This document shows positions 62,894-64,000 of a stretch of 64,000 nucleotides of DNA, piece by piece (position 1 is the stretch's first letter; each line of letters opens with the position of its first letter). The stretch is from Nitratireductor pacificus pht-3B (GTDB taxonomy: Bacteria > Pseudomonadota > Alphaproteobacteria > Rhizobiales > Rhizobiaceae), in NCBI RefSeq assembly GCF_000300335.1, contig NZ_AMRM01000026.1:1-64000 (forward strand), in the 5' to 3' direction. The position numbers and the translations under genes were made by a program. The notes under the pieces are model-generated. The model was given only the letters and a program-made list of their open reading frames with translations, was not told the origin of the DNA and did not search any database.

Positions 62894-63268
62894 GTCTTGC
62901 ACCCCGCCAGCGAAGAAATCTCGGGGTTCACGGGTTCTGGATCGGCGTTCATGGTCCTGCTCTCCGGTTGAGTGGATCCTGTCCATTTCCCTTCGGCCGG
63001 CTTTCCGGCGCCGAAGAAGGGAGCACTGGCCGACCGGGCGCGGATGATGGTTCCGGCATGCCGGCCGCCCGGAAGGTTTGTCAGTCAGATGCATAGGGCA
63101 GGATGGGATGCGGCGCGAGTCCGGATCCCGACAAACGCCTGCGATAAGGGGCCGCAATGGCCTTATCCCGATGTCCGGGCTGCGACGTCAAGGCGCTGGA
63201 GCCGTTTCGCGGATTGACCTATGGTCCGGCGTCTTCGTTGTTCCGCACCGACCACGGGAGTTGCTGCG
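62894..63268. promoter_or_regulatory. 375-bp divergent spacer with an inverted repeat
   Basis: No gene is supported. GATAAGG (63143-63149) and CCTTATC (63161-63167) form a 7-bp inverted repeat about 100 bases before the DUF2867 gene and 250 bases from the transporter start. It could be an operator or a small hairpin. The rest is unremarkable. Confidence 0.3.
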
Positions 63269-63811
63269 ATGCCGTCAGTCGATCCTGCCCGAGCCGAGAT
63301 CGCGCGCGTCCTGCCGGGCGCGCAGTTTGCCGACCGGTTCTCCCTGGTTCTTCCGGAAGAAACCATCGGGGCCGAGGAAGCGGCGCGCCGCATGTTCTCC
63401 TTCACGCCCCGGTGGATCAGCGGATTGATGACGCTGCGCGACCGCCTCGTGGCGCCGTTCGGCCTCAAGACGCGGCCGCGGATGCAAGGCGAGGGCGGTC
63501 CGGCGCCTGAAGGCAACTGGTTTCCCATCCTGGAGCGGTCGCCGGAGCGCATGGTTCTCGGCAGCGACGACCGCCATCTCGACTTTCGGCTGATCCTGGA
63601 GACCGAGCCCGCCATGCCGCATGGAACGCGGATCTCCAGTGCCACCGTCGTCAGGACGCACAATTTCCTCGGCCGGGCCTATCTGACGGCGGTTCTGCCG
63701 TTTCACAAGGTCATCGTCCCGGCGATGCTGCGGCAGGCCATGCGGCGGGGACCGGTCTCGCCTGCGTCCCGCCGGAGCGACACGGGCGCCGGTTCGGCGT
63801 CGATGCCGTAA
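63269..63811 (+). CDS. DUF2867 family protein
   Basis: A 180-residue cytosolic protein with the DUF2867 pattern: ADRFSLVLPEETIGAEEAARRMFS, RWISGLMTLRDRLVAPFGL and the closing FLGRAYLTAVLPFHKVIVPAMLRQA. ATG 63269 follows GGGAG at nine bases. DUF2867 proteins resemble SRPBCC-type lipid-binding folds, but no ligand is known. It is the last accessory gene before tuf. Confidence 0.85.
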   Translation: MPSVDPARAEIARVLPGAQFADRFSLVLPEETIGAEEAARRMFSFTPRWISGLMTLRDRLVAPFGLKTRPRMQGEGGPAPEGNWFPILERSPERMVLGSDDRHLDFRLILETEPAMPHGTRISSATVVRTHNFLGRAYLTAVLPFHKVIVPAMLRQAMRRGPVSPASRRSDTGAGSASMP

Positions 63812-63894
63812 AGGGGCTTGTAATTTGGCGGCTTTGTCGGTAATCGCCGCGCATCAAAAACCCAAACACTCCACGCCGCCCAAGGGAAATTGAG

Positions 63895-64000
63895 ATGGCC
63901 AAAGGTAAATTTGAGCGTACGAAGCCGCATGTGAACATTGGCACGATTGGTCACGTTGACCATGGCAAGACGTCTTTGACGGCTGCGATCACGAAGTATT
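63895..64000 (+). CDS. tuf: elongation factor Tu (3' end outside window)
   Basis: The first 35 residues are visible ([20 protein letters not shown] then [11 protein letters not shown]), with the GTP-binding P-loop GHVDHGKT near residue 19. It delivers aminoacyl-tRNA to the ribosome. AAGGGAAATTGAG precedes ATG 63895. The codons (GGT, CGT, AAA) differ from the GC-rich neighbours, as expected of a highly expressed gene. Confidence 0.97.
   Translation, partial: MAKGKFERTKPHVNIGTIGHVDHGKTSLTAAITKY

Noticed and set aside
62972-63217. A small plus-strand frame upstream of the DUF2867 gene.
   Set aside because: No ribosome-binding site and no family resemblance; composition fits a non-coding spacer.

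Overview
This is a 64 kb GC-rich chromosomal window, densely coded on both strands. It looks like an alphaproteobacterium of the order Hyphomicrobiales (Rhizobiales). Pointers are DUF3126, a BTLCP-type cysteine peptidase, PAS_5 and PilZ proteins, the NDUFA12-type complex I accessory protein next to DUF2155, the run aat-accC-accB-aroQ-dsbA-M48-rne-amidase-PBP1A-prfB, the suf cluster with an extra cysteine desulfurase in front, and rlmB-tRNA-Tyr-tRNA-Gly close to tuf. No rRNA, CRISPR array, integrase, transposase or prophage module was seen. Genus-level identity cannot be read from the sequence alone.

Layout: 1-10.9 kb holds housekeeping and small regulatory genes: DUF192, two coupled alpha/beta hydrolases, an enoyl-CoA hydratase-like protein without the usual catalytic glutamates, cysE, DUF3126, a gamma carbonic anhydrase, a BTLCP peptidase, a GNAT enzyme, tandem PilZ, PAS_5, rhomboid, CBS and an orphan YjhX toxin-like gene. 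11-20.3 kb has gatB with two GNAT genes, NDUFA12 and DUF2155, facing the minus-strand series aat, accC, accB, aroQ, DsbA-like and M48 protease. 20.4-31.1 kb has rne, an amidase, PBP1A, prfB with its programmed +1 frameshift, an M23 peptidase and a BCP peroxiredoxin. 31.3-36.6 kb has a very large AsmA-like envelope protein, tyrS and a small hydrolase.

36.8-46.5 kb is an iron block: cysteine desulfurase, sufB, sufC, sufD, sufS, sufT and sufA, all on the plus strand, followed by a TonB-dependent receptor of the heme/hemoglobin type. 46.8-49.4 kb has a DEAD-box helicase, NAD kinase and tRNA-Thr. 49.7-55.6 kb carries a LysR regulator and a compact four-gene chaperone-usher pilus locus of the archaic (spore coat U/Csu) type. 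rlmB, tRNA-Tyr and tRNA-Gly follow. About 7 kb of small accessory genes then separates tRNA-Gly from tuf: SH3-like, DUF523, VOC, a beta-propeller, a winged-helix regulator divergent from a small membrane protein plus DUF899, a two-part YeeE/YedE sulfur transporter, and DUF2867.

The most unusual non-coding signals are a 98-nt, two-hairpin repeat present three times (27921, 43535, 58154), with exchangeable tetraloops on one conserved stem; a second, 40-nt twin-hairpin repeat ahead of two adjacent genes (13776, 14318); the prfB frameshift cassette; an AT-rich inverted repeat at 6789-6862; and a structured leader and spacer within the suf cluster. All function calls come from reading motifs and family resemblance by eye; no search was run.
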